From contig JACKHB010000006.1 of NCBI GenBank assembly GCA_020639195.1, positions 186,001 through 250,000 of the forward strand: DNA of 64,000 bases, written 5' to 3'. The translations under genes were made by a program, and so were the position numbers. This document shows positions 49,357 to 58,310 of this stretch, piece after piece (position 1 is the stretch's first letter; every line of letters starts with the position of its first letter). The stretch comes from Phycisphaeraceae bacterium (GTDB lineage: Bacteria; Planctomycetota; Phycisphaerae; Phycisphaerales; UBA1924). A model generated the notes under the pieces. It did no database searches and had not been told where the DNA came from. It worked only from the letters and a program-made list of their open reading frames with translations.

Positions 49357-51684
49357 TTAGGATCTTTGAAACACCGCTGAAGTGGAGCCATCGGGCTGGG
49401 TCGCGATCTGGTCGAGATTGTGCAGTGCCGCATCGCTCGCCGCATCGTCCGGCGGCCTGTCGGCTTTCCGGACATTCACCGCACAAACCTTATACTCCGG
49501 GATCTTCGAGATCGGATCCTGCGCGGAGACCGTCAACTGGTTGGCGCTCTTGCGGCCCGCCCAGTGGTACGGGATGAACACGGTGTCGGGGCGGATCGTT
49601 TCGACCACCTGCGCCCGAAGGGTGCACGACCCGCGCCGAGACTCCGCGGTAGCCCAGTCCCCTTCCTTGATCCCCAGGCGTTCGGCCAAGCGCGGATGCA
49701 TCTCGATCCGCGGCTCGGGGTACTGGCGGACGAGCGGGCCGATGCGCCGCGTCTGCGTGCCCGAGAGGAACTGGCTCACCACGCGACCGGTGGTCAGGAT
49801 GATGGGGTACTCCTCGTCGACCTCTTCCATCGGCGGGGTGTAGGGCGCGATATTGAATCGGGCCTTGCCGTCGGGGAAGTAGAACGGACCGGCGCCTCGG
49901 GCGATCGGGTTCCACGAGCCGGGCTCGAACAGGCGCAGGGTGCCCTTGTGGTCGACCGGGTTGCCGTGCTCGTCCTCACTCGGGCAGGGCCAGAAGACGC
50001 CGTACTGCCGCTCGATCTTCTCCCAGGTCATCCCGGAATAGTCAGCCACGCCGCCCTTGCTGGCGATGCGCAGCTCCTCGAACATCTCGCGCGGACCCGC
50101 GAACGTCATACCGTGTGTCCGACCGAGAGCGGCGGCGATGTCCTGGATGATCCGCCAGTCCTGTGTCGCGTCGCCCGGGCAGTCGACGGCCTTGTTGATC
50201 TTGATCACCCGGCCCTCGATCTGCGCGACGACGCCCTCGTCTTCCTCGTGCAGGGAGCCGGGGAGCACGACGTCCGCGTGGCGTGCCGTCTCGTTGAGGA
50301 AAAAGTCGATCGCGACGTAGAAGTCCAGCTTCTCGAGCGCTTCGCGTACAAAGTTGTTGTCCGGCAGCGAGACCATTGGGTTGAAGCAGATCGAGAGCAA
50401 TCCCTTGATCTCACCCTTGTGGATCTTGCGGATGATCTCGTAGGCGTCGACTCCCTTGCCGGGGATCTCCTCGGGACGCACGTCCCAGACGCCGGCGATG
50501 TACTCGCGGTGTTCGGGATTGTCGATGTCTCGTGCGCCTGGGAGCTGGTCGCACTTCTGGCCGTGCTCTCGGCCGCCCTGCCCGTTGCCCTGGCCAGTGA
50601 TCGTCGCGTAGCCGCAACCCTCGCGTCCGATGCGACCCGACGCGAGGACCATGTTGATCGCGCCCAGCACGTTCTGCACGCCGTGGCTGTGGTGCTCGAT
50701 GCCCCGGGCGTGCATGAGGAAGCTCGTCCGGGCCGTGCCCCAGAGCTCGGCCGCCTTCTCGATAGCCTTAGGGGCGATGCCGGTAACTTCGGCGGTTCGC
50801 TCGATGCTCCACTGGCTTACATGCTCAGCGACCTTGTCGAAGCCCACCGTCCATCGCTCGATGAACTCGTGGTCGAGCCAGTCGCGCGCGATCATCCGGT
50901 TGAGCACGCCGTTGAACAGCGCGATGTCGCGGCCGGGCTTGACGGGCAGGAACAGGTCGCAGGTACGCGCCGCGGGGGTGATCCGCGGATCAACCATGAT
51001 GATCTTCGCACCGTTCTCTCGCGCCTGCCAGATATAGCTGGTCGTGATCGGTGCGCACTCGGCGATGTTGGCCCCGCTCACCCAGACCACCTCGGCTTTG
51101 GGGATGTCGCTCCAAGGATTGGCGGCCCGGTCGATCCCGAAGGCTTTCTTGTTGCCCGCCGCGGCACTGACCATGCACAGGCGTCCGTTGTAATCGATGT
51201 TGGCGGTGCGCAGGCATACGCGAGCGAACTTGCCCATCAGGTATGCCTTCTCAGTGGTCAGGCTCGCGCCGGTCAGCACCGCGAACGCGTCGGCGCCGTG
51301 CTCGCGCTGGATGCGATCGATCGCCTCGGCGGTGCGCTTGATGGAGTCCTCGTAGGGCGCTGGCGCGAAGCCGCCCGGCGCCTGCGGATCTCGACCCAGG
51401 GCGTTCAGCAGCCGGTCGGGGTGCCCGCCCTGGAGATACCGCTTGACGCCCTTGGGGCACAGCATCCCCTTGTTGAACGGGAAGTCCTCCCAGGGCTCGA
51501 AGCCGATGACGCGATCGTCCTTTACCTTGAGCTGGATGCCGCACTGCTGGCCGCAGAAGCAGCAGTGGGTCTTGACGAGTTTGTCCGGCTCGACGCCGGG
51601 ATCGAGCGCCGGGCCGGCCATGTTGGACAGGCGCGGTCCGTAGTGCTCGATGATCTTCAGTTCGGTCTGAGGCTGGTTCGCCAT
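49357..51684 (-). CDS. NasA/NapA-clade molybdopterin oxidoreductase, probable nitrate reductase
   Basis: A protein of 775 residues. The N-terminal [4Fe-4S] site is C41/C42-F-C44-x3-C48 with C76 in GMLCPKGV. The likely molybdenum ligand is C170 in NGRLCMVSAAAG, the motif of Nap and Nas nitrate reductases. Other MGD-binding stretches are VVWVSGANIAECAPI, IIMVDPRITPAARTCDLFLPVKPGRDIAL and the C-terminal IILTTGRVVSQFLSGTQTRR. No Tat signal is present, so the enzyme is expected in the cytoplasm. The gene is followed by a ferredoxin and a Rieske protein and preceded by a NarI-like membrane protein. The clade is firm; nitrate as substrate is inferred from motif and context. Confidence 0.9.
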   Translation of the reverse strand: MANQPQTELKIIEHYGPRLSNMAGPALDPGVEPDKLVKTHCCFCGQQCGIQLKVKDDRVIGFEPWEDFPFNKGMLCPKGVKRYLQGGHPDRLLNALGRDPQAPGGFAPAPYEDSIKRTAEAIDRIQREHGADAFAVLTGASLTTEKAYLMGKFARVCLRTANIDYNGRLCMVSAAAGNKKAFGIDRAANPWSDIPKAEVVWVSGANIAECAPITTSYIWQARENGAKIIMVDPRITPAARTCDLFLPVKPGRDIALFNGVLNRMIARDWLDHEFIERWTVGFDKVAEHVSQWSIERTAEVTGIAPKAIEKAAELWGTARTSFLMHARGIEHHSHGVQNVLGAINMVLASGRIGREGCGYATITGQGNGQGGREHGQKCDQLPGARDIDNPEHREYIAGVWDVRPEEIPGKGVDAYEIIRKIHKGEIKGLLSICFNPMVSLPDNNFVREALEKLDFYVAIDFFLNETARHADVVLPGSLHEEDEGVVAQIEGRVIKINKAVDCPGDATQDWRIIQDIAAALGRTHGMTFAGPREMFEELRIASKGGVADYSGMTWEKIERQYGVFWPCPSEDEHGNPVDHKGTLRLFEPGSWNPIARGAGPFYFPDGKARFNIAPYTPPMEEVDEEYPIILTTGRVVSQFLSGTQTRRIGPLVRQYPEPRIEMHPRLAERLGIKEGDWATAESRRGSCTLRAQVVETIRPDTVFIPYHWAGRKSANQLTVSAQDPISKIPEYKVCAVNVRKADRPPDDAASDAALHNLDQIATQPDGSTSAVFQRS

Positions 51685-51752
51685 GATCGGGTTCTCTTGC
51701 GGTCGCTCTCGGCCGTTTGGGTGAGATCGCGACTTCTACGTTCGGGGTGTCT

Positions 51753-52814
51753 TCACACCACGGATTCATGCTCTCGGGCTTGGTACCAGAGACTGCCCTG
51801 AGCGAGCGCGAGCATCGAGCGGCGGCAGCGGGGACAGATGCGCTGGTAATGATCCGCCCCCGATTCGCTCTCCATCTCGTATGTGTATCCGAGGCGGCGC
51901 TGCACTTCGATCAGGTCATCCACCTGCATCTGCGGCGCGTACCCCTCCCCACACCGGGCGCACTTGGCCGGAGGCATCGACTCGCCGACGTCTTTGTAAA
52001 AAGCCACGCCGAGCTGGGCCGGCCGCTGGAAGATGTGGAAGAACTTCCCGAAGGGCAGCCACAGAAGCGTGAAAATAACGGTTGCCGCGTGAGTGACCGA
52101 CAGGAATGTGAACGCGTAGCCGCCCATGAACTTGTAGCTCGCCCAGATCGCCAGCCCTGTGATGCTGATCGCAAAGAGGAGCAGCAATGGCAGGATGTCC
52201 TCGCCGAACTGCTGAAGGGCCGCGGCGCCGTGGTCGCGCATCCTCCGACGGAAGGCCAGCATGACGCCGGCGATCACGAGAAAGCTCGACCAGATCAGGC
52301 CATGGAAGATCATGAACGCGAGGAAGGAGTCCACCGGCAGCGTGATCGTCGGAAAGCCGAACACAAAGATGGTGTACTTGTCGAACTCGTTGAGCGGCGC
52401 CTCGAAGTGGATCCATCCGAAGACCAATGGGAATGTGATCGCCGCCGCGATCAGACAGCCCCACATGATCAGCCAGTGTGCTCCCCAGCGGGCCTTCCCG
52501 CGACGCCAGATGAATGCGTTGAGCGCGAAGCCGGAGACCAGTCGCTTTGAGAGTTCGATCGTGTTCCGACCAAGCCACTTCGGGTTCAGGAACACCTGCC
52601 ACCCCCGTCGGAAGTACACCGCGGTTGGCGGACGCTGGATCCACATCGCATAGCGGTAGACAACCCCGAACACGGCGAACACCGTGGCGAACGTGTACGC
52701 CACAAGAGCCGCATCGAAATTTTGGAGGCGACGGGAGCCGATCAGCACGAGCGCACCAAGCAGTAGTGTCGCCAGCACGCCCGCAGTCGTCGCCTTCACG
52801 ATTTCCTTGCGCAT
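51753..52814 (-). CDS. NarI-like polytopic membrane subunit with Cys pairs at the C-terminus
   Basis: A protein of 353 residues with about seven transmembrane helices. His residues lie in the helix segments GAHWLIMWGC, MIFHGLIWSSF and VTHAATVIF, which suggests b-type heme ligands as in NarI, DsrM or HdrE. The cytoplasmic tail has C-A-R-C near 280 and C-P-R-C near 325, possibly a metal or cluster site. It is upstream of the molybdoenzyme gene by 68 nt. It would pass electrons between the quinone pool and the ferredoxin or molybdoenzyme. Confidence 0.8.
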   Translation of the reverse strand: MRKEIVKATTAGVLATLLLGALVLIGSRRLQNFDAALVAYTFATVFAVFGVVYRYAMWIQRPPTAVYFRRGWQVFLNPKWLGRNTIELSKRLVSGFALNAFIWRRGKARWGAHWLIMWGCLIAAAITFPLVFGWIHFEAPLNEFDKYTIFVFGFPTITLPVDSFLAFMIFHGLIWSSFLVIAGVMLAFRRRMRDHGAAALQQFGEDILPLLLLFAISITGLAIWASYKFMGGYAFTFLSVTHAATVIFTLLWLPFGKFFHIFQRPAQLGVAFYKDVGESMPPAKCARCGEGYAPQMQVDDLIEVQRRLGYTYEMESESGADHYQRICPRCRRSMLALAQGSLWYQAREHESVV

Positions 52815-52850
52815 CGGACGCCTCCTTGCGGAGATCGTACCCGATCCACA

Positions 52851-54692
52851 TCAGCCGTTCGAGCAGCCGGAAGTGCACGCCGAGCAGACGCCTTCGCAGC
52901 GTGGAGCGGGATCAATCGCCTGCTTCGAAGCCCCGATGCATCCATTGAGTGCACGTAGCAGGTCGGCCAGCGGCACCTTCCCGATCGCCGCCGCCTGGGC
53001 GAGCGTCACGCGGCGCGCCAGGGTCCGCCGCAGGACGGGATTGCGGATCGGGGTGAAGCCCATATCGGCCAGCGTTTCGATCGTCTGCGGGAACCACGCC
53101 ACCGTCTGCCCCACCGTGTGGTAGGCGGCGAGGTACGGTGGAGGTGGCTCGTGGCATTCCTCCGCTGTCCTCCGCCCTTTTATCATCATTCCGACGAGGT
53201 GAGCCGCCCACCATCCCAGCCCGATGAGCTCGAGCGCGCCGCTGACGCCGATGACCGGGAATGCCCCCGGCGTCCAATCGGTCGCGACCTGAAGCGTCAC
53301 CCGCAGCAGGCAGCCGGTGTTCACGAGGACAAAGGGCCCCCACAACGCGGTGAGCTGCCGCGTGTCCAGGCCGTTGAGCGTCGCGACGACCTTCGCCCCC
53401 ATGCCCATGATCATCATCGAGACGAAGCCGACGGTGATCGCGTGCCTGATCGCCCCGTGGTAGGCGTGGCTGAACACGCCCTCGTACGCGGCGAGGTAGC
53501 CGGGCATCGCCAGCAGGAGCCCGAAGGACACGAACAACCACACGAACGCGGCGCGGACGAACTTGCGGCTGCGGTCGGCCCCGCCCTGACCGCCCGCCGA
53601 TCGCCACGGCTTCCACCCGCCGATGAGCAGCCACGCCCCCGCCGGCAGCATCAGCCACGGCGCCAGCATCGCCCCCGCGAAGGCCCTGCTCTCCGTCGCC
53701 CGGTAAGCCAGGAACAAGCCGACTTCGAGCAGCACCGCACAAGCGAGCAATCCGTACGCCCACCACGCCCGGCGCGGGCTGACCTCCGCGAACCCGAACA
53801 GCGCCGGGAACATGCGCAGCCCCACGCCGAAGATCATCAGCATCGCCATGCCGTGGATCTGGACATCGCGGAGCGGGGCCTGATAGGTCGCGATCTGTTC
53901 GAGCAACGCCTCGCGCGTGGGCGCGGCCATGAGCATCGCAACGTGCCAGCCGCTGAAGAGCGTCTGGATGAAGAAGAAGCCCAGGGCGGTCAGGATGAAC
54001 GCCGCGGACGGTGCGATGCGCTGCCCGCTGCGCACGAACGCGGTGATGATGATCGCCAGGAAGATCGCGACCGCCACGACCTGCAACGCCACGCCGATGT
54101 TGTGCAAGGGCAGGGCCCAGACCGAGCCGGTGAACATCATCGCGGTGGCTCGGGACGCGATTCCGATCACCACGCCCGCAAGGGAGCCGAGGGCCAGCCG
54201 CGGCAACGGCAACTCGACCTGCCACATCCGCGGGAACGCCTGGTAGGCGAACCCCATGATGAACAATCCCACCCATCCCATGATCTGGGCGTGCCCGTGG
54301 GCGTTGACCTCGTGGACCGTCACTCCCGTGAAAGACCCGCCGCCGCCGATCTTCAAGAGCAGGAGCACGCCCCAGCCCGCGCCCACGGTCAGGATCACCA
54401 GCAGCCCGGCCAGGAAGAAGGGCCGGTAGATAGAGTCCGCCAGGCGCGGTCTCGTGTCCGCGTCGAGCTGCTCCTGTGCGTGCCTGCGAGCGTCGGCGTC
54501 GTCCACGACTTCGCGCACCTCGGCCAACAGCGTGTCCAGATCGACTCCGTGGGTGCGGGCGAAAAACCCGACCGTTTCGGCCGGTCCGCGTTCGCCGCCG
54601 CAGCCTCTGAGCCCGTAGCGATTGAACACCGCCCTGGCCTCCGGGTACGCCTCGAAGACTTCGGGCAATTGGGTGCCGGGATTGACAGGCAT
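52851..54692 (-). CDS. NnrS-like 12-helix membrane protein with flanking DUF1858/DUF542-like domains
   Basis: A protein of 613 residues from the ATG at 54692 (ATG at 54716 is possible). Residues 1-60 resemble the ScdA N-terminal/DUF1858 module (YPEARAVFNRYGLRGCGG). About 12 transmembrane helices follow, with conserved His such as VNAHGHAQIMGWVGLFIMGF, the NnrS pattern, and HAYHGAIRHAITVGFVSMMIMGMG. The region 535-590 is a second DUF1858-like helical module (TIETLADMGFTPIRNPVLRRTLARRVTLAQAAAI). The end is Cys-rich (CEGVCSACTSGCS). NnrS proteins protect against NO stress. Coupled to the hemerythrin gene upstream. Confidence 0.85.
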   Translation of the reverse strand: MPVNPGTQLPEVFEAYPEARAVFNRYGLRGCGGERGPAETVGFFARTHGVDLDTLLAEVREVVDDADARRHAQEQLDADTRPRLADSIYRPFFLAGLLVILTVGAGWGVLLLLKIGGGGSFTGVTVHEVNAHGHAQIMGWVGLFIMGFAYQAFPRMWQVELPLPRLALGSLAGVVIGIASRATAMMFTGSVWALPLHNIGVALQVVAVAIFLAIIITAFVRSGQRIAPSAAFILTALGFFFIQTLFSGWHVAMLMAAPTREALLEQIATYQAPLRDVQIHGMAMLMIFGVGLRMFPALFGFAEVSPRRAWWAYGLLACAVLLEVGLFLAYRATESRAFAGAMLAPWLMLPAGAWLLIGGWKPWRSAGGQGGADRSRKFVRAAFVWLFVSFGLLLAMPGYLAAYEGVFSHAYHGAIRHAITVGFVSMMIMGMGAKVVATLNGLDTRQLTALWGPFVLVNTGCLLRVTLQVATDWTPGAFPVIGVSGALELIGLGWWAAHLVGMMIKGRRTAEECHEPPPPYLAAYHTVGQTVAWFPQTIETLADMGFTPIRNPVLRRTLARRVTLAQAAAIGKVPLADLLRALNGCIGASKQAIDPAPRCEGVCSACTSGCSNG

Positions 54693-54693
54693 C

Positions 54694-55230
54694 TCAGACA
54701 CGGTCGTCGCTCGCATCAGGATCCGTTGAAACGCTGGGATCGATCGCACACCCGCCGCGGCCTCGGTTGCGCGCACGCTCGACTTGCTCGGTCGCGTCGG
54801 CGAGCGCTTCGAGCTGCCGCTCGCTCGCGCTCTCCTGCACGCAGTTGAACAGCACGCGCTCTTCCCATCGGATGTGCTGCTCCAGATCCCGCCCCAAACG
54901 CTCCACGAAGTCGGGGTCGGGATCGACGGCCCGGCGCTTGATGACGGCCTCGTTGGCCGCCCGTTCGATCGCGGCGTGCTCATCAAGCAGCCGACGACGG
55001 TCCTCGTCGCTCTCGATCAAGGGCGGCAGCAACCGCTCCTCGTCGCGGAAGTGCGGCTCAATCTCGGTACGCCACGCTTCGAGGAAGTCGGCCAAGGCCT
55101 TGTGCCGCGCGACGCGATCCTTGGAGGCTGCCTTCTTGAGCCGTTGGGCATGGACGAGGCCCACGTAGTGGTCTCGGCTGAACGGCGTGAGGGCTTCATG
55201 ACGGGGAATCGGAGCGTTCTCAAAGGACAT
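54694..55230 (-). CDS. Hemerythrin HHE-domain protein
   Basis: A protein of 178 residues from the ATG at 55230. The four-helix HHE fold has its metal ligands in FSRDHYVGLVHA, EIEPHFRDEERLL, LDEHAAIERA and LEQHIRWEERVLF. Such proteins bind O2 or NO at a di-iron site. It overlaps the nitronate monooxygenase gene by 11 nt and ends next to the NnrS-like gene, which fits a role in nitrosative or oxygen stress. Confidence 0.92.
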   Translation of the reverse strand: MSFENAPIPRHEALTPFSRDHYVGLVHAQRLKKAASKDRVARHKALADFLEAWRTEIEPHFRDEERLLPPLIESDEDRRRLLDEHAAIERAANEAVIKRRAVDPDPDFVERLGRDLEQHIRWEERVLFNCVQESASERQLEALADATEQVERARNRGRGGCAIDPSVSTDPDASDDRV

Positions 55231-56725
55231 CTGGAGGTCTCGCAGATTCGGGTCGGGTCGTAACATCGGACGCAAGCATCGCCTCGATCACGTCCACAGC
55301 GCGGTAACTCGCGGCGCCGGGTCTCAGGAAGCGGGCAATGCCGACAACGTCGTCGCCGGAAGTGACGATCGCCGGCTCGAGATCACCGTTGGATTGTACT
55401 TGCCCGAGACCGATCGTCGCCATCAGCGCGTTGCAGAGGCACTTGCGACCCGCTGTGTCGGCCGAATCGCCGCCCTTTCTGACATAATCCTCGACGGGTT
55501 CGGCGGGGCATCGCCACCCGAGCGAACCATCTGGCTTGCGGTAGGCTTGTCGCAGATAGCCAAGATCGCAGCGACGGGCGCGAGCTTCGGCGAGTTGCGG
55601 GTCCGAGAGTGTTTCGGGAACTTGGACGACCTTGAAGGGGAAGCTTGTTGGGGATGCGACGGGGTCTGTGAAGACGCGGGCTGTTCCGGCGCGGCTCATG
55701 GCAAGCACCTGCTCCTTGAGGCGAGGCTCAAGGCCGGACTCTTCACAGTAAGCGAAGGCAGTGCCGATCTGAACGCCGGTGGCGCCGGCCTCGCGAGCGG
55801 CCGCGAGACTCTCCGGTGTGGCGCGGCCGCCAGCGAGCCAGAAGGGAAGGCCGAGAGTAGCGATGGCGTCGATGTCAGCAGTGTCACGATCGGTGTAGAT
55901 CGGCTCGCCGGAAGCGGTCACGTGCTGTGGACCACGGGGCGGTGCGTTGTGACCGCCGGCGACGTGGCTTTCGACGACGAAGCCGTCGACCTTGCCGCTT
56001 GACCGGCGGACGAGCATGGTTGCAAGTGGCGCTGAGGAGATAATCGCGAGGAATCGCGGGCGGTCGAGGGGGGCGGCGCCGGGGTGGAACGCGGCGGGCT
56101 CAAATGCGGTTGCGGCAGGCTCGGCGCCGGAACCGCTGACCTCGAGTTGCAGGTGCACGGATTGATTCAGCGCGAGGCGGTCGAGAACTCCTGGGATCGC
56201 CTTCGGAATCCCGGCGCCCATGAGCACAAACGAAACGCCGGCGAGCATAGCGCCGTAAAGAGAGGGGAGCGTCGGCAGTTGGATCTTCTCGAGGTAGTTG
56301 ACGCCAACGGGATTCTCGTGGCTCTCCCGGGCGAGAAGCACCTCGACGAAGTTGCTGGCAATGAGCAGTTCGGTTTGACGTCTCGACGGTCGCTCGCTGG
56401 GCATCGGTTTGGCACGGAAGGGCCGCCCCTCCGGCTTGCCATTCGCTACGAAGTAGCGGTCGAGGATTCTCTGGGCGACGCCGGGGAGGGGGAGGCATTT
56501 GAGGGCGCGGCGTATGTGGCCGCCCGGGTCGCCTCGTTGGAGCCGGCGTACGAGGACGGCGTCGAGGGCGGTGCCCGAGACGACACCGAGTTGTCCGGTC
56601 GCCGAGACCGCGCGGGCGAGGCGCCACCCGGAGACGCCGACACCCATACCGCCTTGGATGATCATGGGCCATTGCGTCATCGCGGATGTCACTTTCTGGT
56701 CCCGCGTGTTTGCTACGGGCATCAT
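55220..56725 (-). CDS. Nitronate monooxygenase-family FMN enzyme
   Basis: A protein of 501 residues; the ATG at 56725 gives ten extra residues compared with a start at MTQWPMIIQGGMGVGVS. TIM-barrel FMN stretches include IQGGMGVGVSGWRLARAV, VVESHVAGGHNAP, LPFWLAGGRATPESLAAAREAGATGVQIGTAFAY and VFTDPVASPTSFPFKVV. The active-site His of nitronate enzymes is found in ESHVAGGH. The enzyme is long for the family (about 350) and resembles a larger subgroup with a C-terminal extension. Nitronate or nitroalkane detoxification would suit a nitrate/NO locus. Confidence 0.88.
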   Translation of the reverse strand: MMPVANTRDQKVTSAMTQWPMIIQGGMGVGVSGWRLARAVSATGQLGVVSGTALDAVLVRRLQRGDPGGHIRRALKCLPLPGVAQRILDRYFVANGKPEGRPFRAKPMPSERPSRRQTELLIASNFVEVLLARESHENPVGVNYLEKIQLPTLPSLYGAMLAGVSFVLMGAGIPKAIPGVLDRLALNQSVHLQLEVSGSGAEPAATAFEPAAFHPGAAPLDRPRFLAIISSAPLATMLVRRSSGKVDGFVVESHVAGGHNAPPRGPQHVTASGEPIYTDRDTADIDAIATLGLPFWLAGGRATPESLAAAREAGATGVQIGTAFAYCEESGLEPRLKEQVLAMSRAGTARVFTDPVASPTSFPFKVVQVPETLSDPQLAEARARRCDLGYLRQAYRKPDGSLGWRCPAEPVEDYVRKGGDSADTAGRKCLCNALMATIGLGQVQSNGDLEPAIVTSGDDVVGIARFLRPGAASYRAVDVIEAMLASDVTTRPESARPPDVL

Positions 56726-57846
56726 GGCCGGCTACGCCCGGCCGATACGCTCACTGTGATTGGCGCGAGCGAGGGGGCGAACGGCGGCCGGTGGAGCCAG
56801 GGCCTCGGCGAGTAAAGCAGCCGGGCTGGAACCAGCCACCAGACGAAGATGGCGGTTGTGATCGAGCGCAACGCCCAGAGCGTCCAGCCGGGAAGCACTG
56901 AGTCAAGATCCACAAGGACCGTCCCGCTGCCTGACAGGCCCAACAGAGAGGGCAGCTTGTACCAGTAGTAGAGCGACACGGCGGCCGCGGCAAATACGCG
57001 GATCAGAGCCGGAAGAGCGCGAACACCGAGTGCGGCCCGCAAGGTGAAGAACGCGACTGCGGAGACCGCCATCAGTCCCCATGTCCAGCCGACCGCATTG
57101 AGCGTCTGGCCGACGCCGGTCAGGTGGCCTGCGGCCGGAGTCTCGTACCAACCGAGCACGAAACCGGGGAATCCGCCTACAAGGATGAGCCCCGCAAGAG
57201 TTTGGCTTCGGATGATTCTGCTCTTCACAGGGTTCATCGCGGCCGTCGAGTCAGGGCATGGGACGACGCATCGGACGCACTCGGTGCAGTGCGCGTTCCG
57301 CAGCGTGATTGCGGGTCGGGATCCATACAACTGCTCGACGGGATGCACGGGGCACAGACCCGAGCACCATCCGCTCTTGCCGTCCAGGATGAATCCGCTG
57401 GCCAGGGCACACGCGCCGAGGAGAACAAGCAGGGTCGCGGTGGCGATGCCCGTGTCATCGAGACCCAGGTGACGCGCTGGGACTAAAACGAGCAGCAGCC
57501 CCACCGAACCGAGACTCAGCCATGCGTGCGCTTGCGACGGGAGGTGTCGGCGCCATCCGACGCGCACGCCGCGCCCGAGCTGCGAGACCGTGCCGAGCGG
57601 ACAGATGTTGCGCCAGAGCCCGGGAGCGAACACGAGCAACGCCGGCGCGACCGCGATCAGAACATCCCATAGCACAATGAGACCGATTGCCGGACGCACC
57701 ATGAGCAGCACGATGACCAAGGCGCCGGCCGCGAGCAGGGCCCATTGAACGACGAGCCACACACGTCGCTCAGTGTGTGACATCTTGCCAATGCGGGTAC
57801 CGCGGCCGCCTCCCCCGCTTGCGCTGATCCGATCTGGTTCGCTCAT
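56722..57846 (-). CDS. Polytopic membrane protein with two cysteine motifs, NapH/NosR-like
   Basis: A protein of 374 residues with about eight transmembrane helices. Two CxxxCP motifs are visible in NICPLGTVSQ near residue 90 and CSGLCPVHPVEQL near 170. A ferredoxin motif CTECVRCVVPCPDS follows (about 192-205). This is the layout of NapH, NosR and related membrane ferredoxins that draw electrons from quinol. It is coupled by 4 nt to the Rrf2 regulator upstream and to the nitronate monooxygenase downstream. It probably supplies electrons to a partner in the locus. Confidence 0.8.
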   Translation of the reverse strand: MSEPDRISASGGGGRGTRIGKMSHTERRVWLVVQWALLAAGALVIVLLMVRPAIGLIVLWDVLIAVAPALLVFAPGLWRNICPLGTVSQLGRGVRVGWRRHLPSQAHAWLSLGSVGLLLVLVPARHLGLDDTGIATATLLVLLGACALASGFILDGKSGWCSGLCPVHPVEQLYGSRPAITLRNAHCTECVRCVVPCPDSTAAMNPVKSRIIRSQTLAGLILVGGFPGFVLGWYETPAAGHLTGVGQTLNAVGWTWGLMAVSAVAFFTLRAALGVRALPALIRVFAAAAVSLYYWYKLPSLLGLSGSGTVLVDLDSVLPGWTLWALRSITTAIFVWWLVPARLLYSPRPWLHRPPFAPSLAPITVSVSAGRSRP

Positions 57847-58310
57847 GGACCACACCCCGCGCCGCAGCGCCCACCCGACGCCAGCACGGTGCAGACTTGC
57901 TCAGCCTGGGCCGATTTCTGGGCGAGCTCGGCAATCATCGTGCTGGCGAAGTCGCGCTCGATCGCCGCCAGCGATTCGTCGATGCGTCGGTGCAGCGGAC
58001 AGAGCGCGAGTGCGTGTTCCGACAGCCCCAGGGGGCACGACCGGATCCGCTCGATTGGATCGATCGCCGAGATGACCTCGAGCACTGTCAAGGACTTGGG
58101 GTCACGGTTGAGGGCGTATCCCCCTGCGGTGCCTCGGTGTGCTGAAACGATGTCCGCCTTCGCCAGGGCCTGGAGCACCTTGATCAGATAGCCGGGCGCT
58201 GACCCTGTGGCCTCGGCGATCGTTTGGAGTTTGTGGGGTCCTTCGGACTTGTTCGAGAGCCACACGATCGCTCGCAGGCCGTACTCGGTGGCATCGCTGA
58301 GCAGTCTCAT
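57843..58310 (-). CDS. Rrf2-family transcriptional regulator (NsrR/IscR-like)
   Basis: A protein of 155 residues. The winged helix is MRLLSDATEYGLRAIVWLS, HKLQTIAEATGSAPGYLIKVLQALAKADIVSAHRGTAGGYALNRD. Cysteines that could hold an Fe-S cluster are C92 and C104 (RSCPLGLSEHALALCPLHRR), with more in the tail (C140, C149, C153). It is the first gene of the minus-strand nitrate/NO/Moco locus and diverges from the Ric gene. The spacing C-x11-C differs from classical NsrR. It is the obvious candidate to sense NO or redox state and control both directions. Confidence 0.92.
   Translation of the reverse strand: MRLLSDATEYGLRAIVWLSNKSEGPHKLQTIAEATGSAPGYLIKVLQALAKADIVSAHRGTAGGYALNRDPKSLTVLEVISAIDPIERIRSCPLGLSEHALALCPLHRRIDESLAAIERDFASTMIAELAQKSAQAEQVCTVLASGGRCGAGCGP

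Noticed and set aside
49420..51801. A 793-residue plus-strand open frame opposite the molybdoenzyme
   Set aside because: It is the antisense shadow of a conserved, motif-complete gene; its translation is low-complexity and matches no family. Long antisense frames are expected at this GC content.
53118..54848. 576-residue plus-strand frame opposite the NnrS-like gene
   Set aside because: His/Arg/Glu-rich shadow of a 12-helix membrane protein; no homology recognised.
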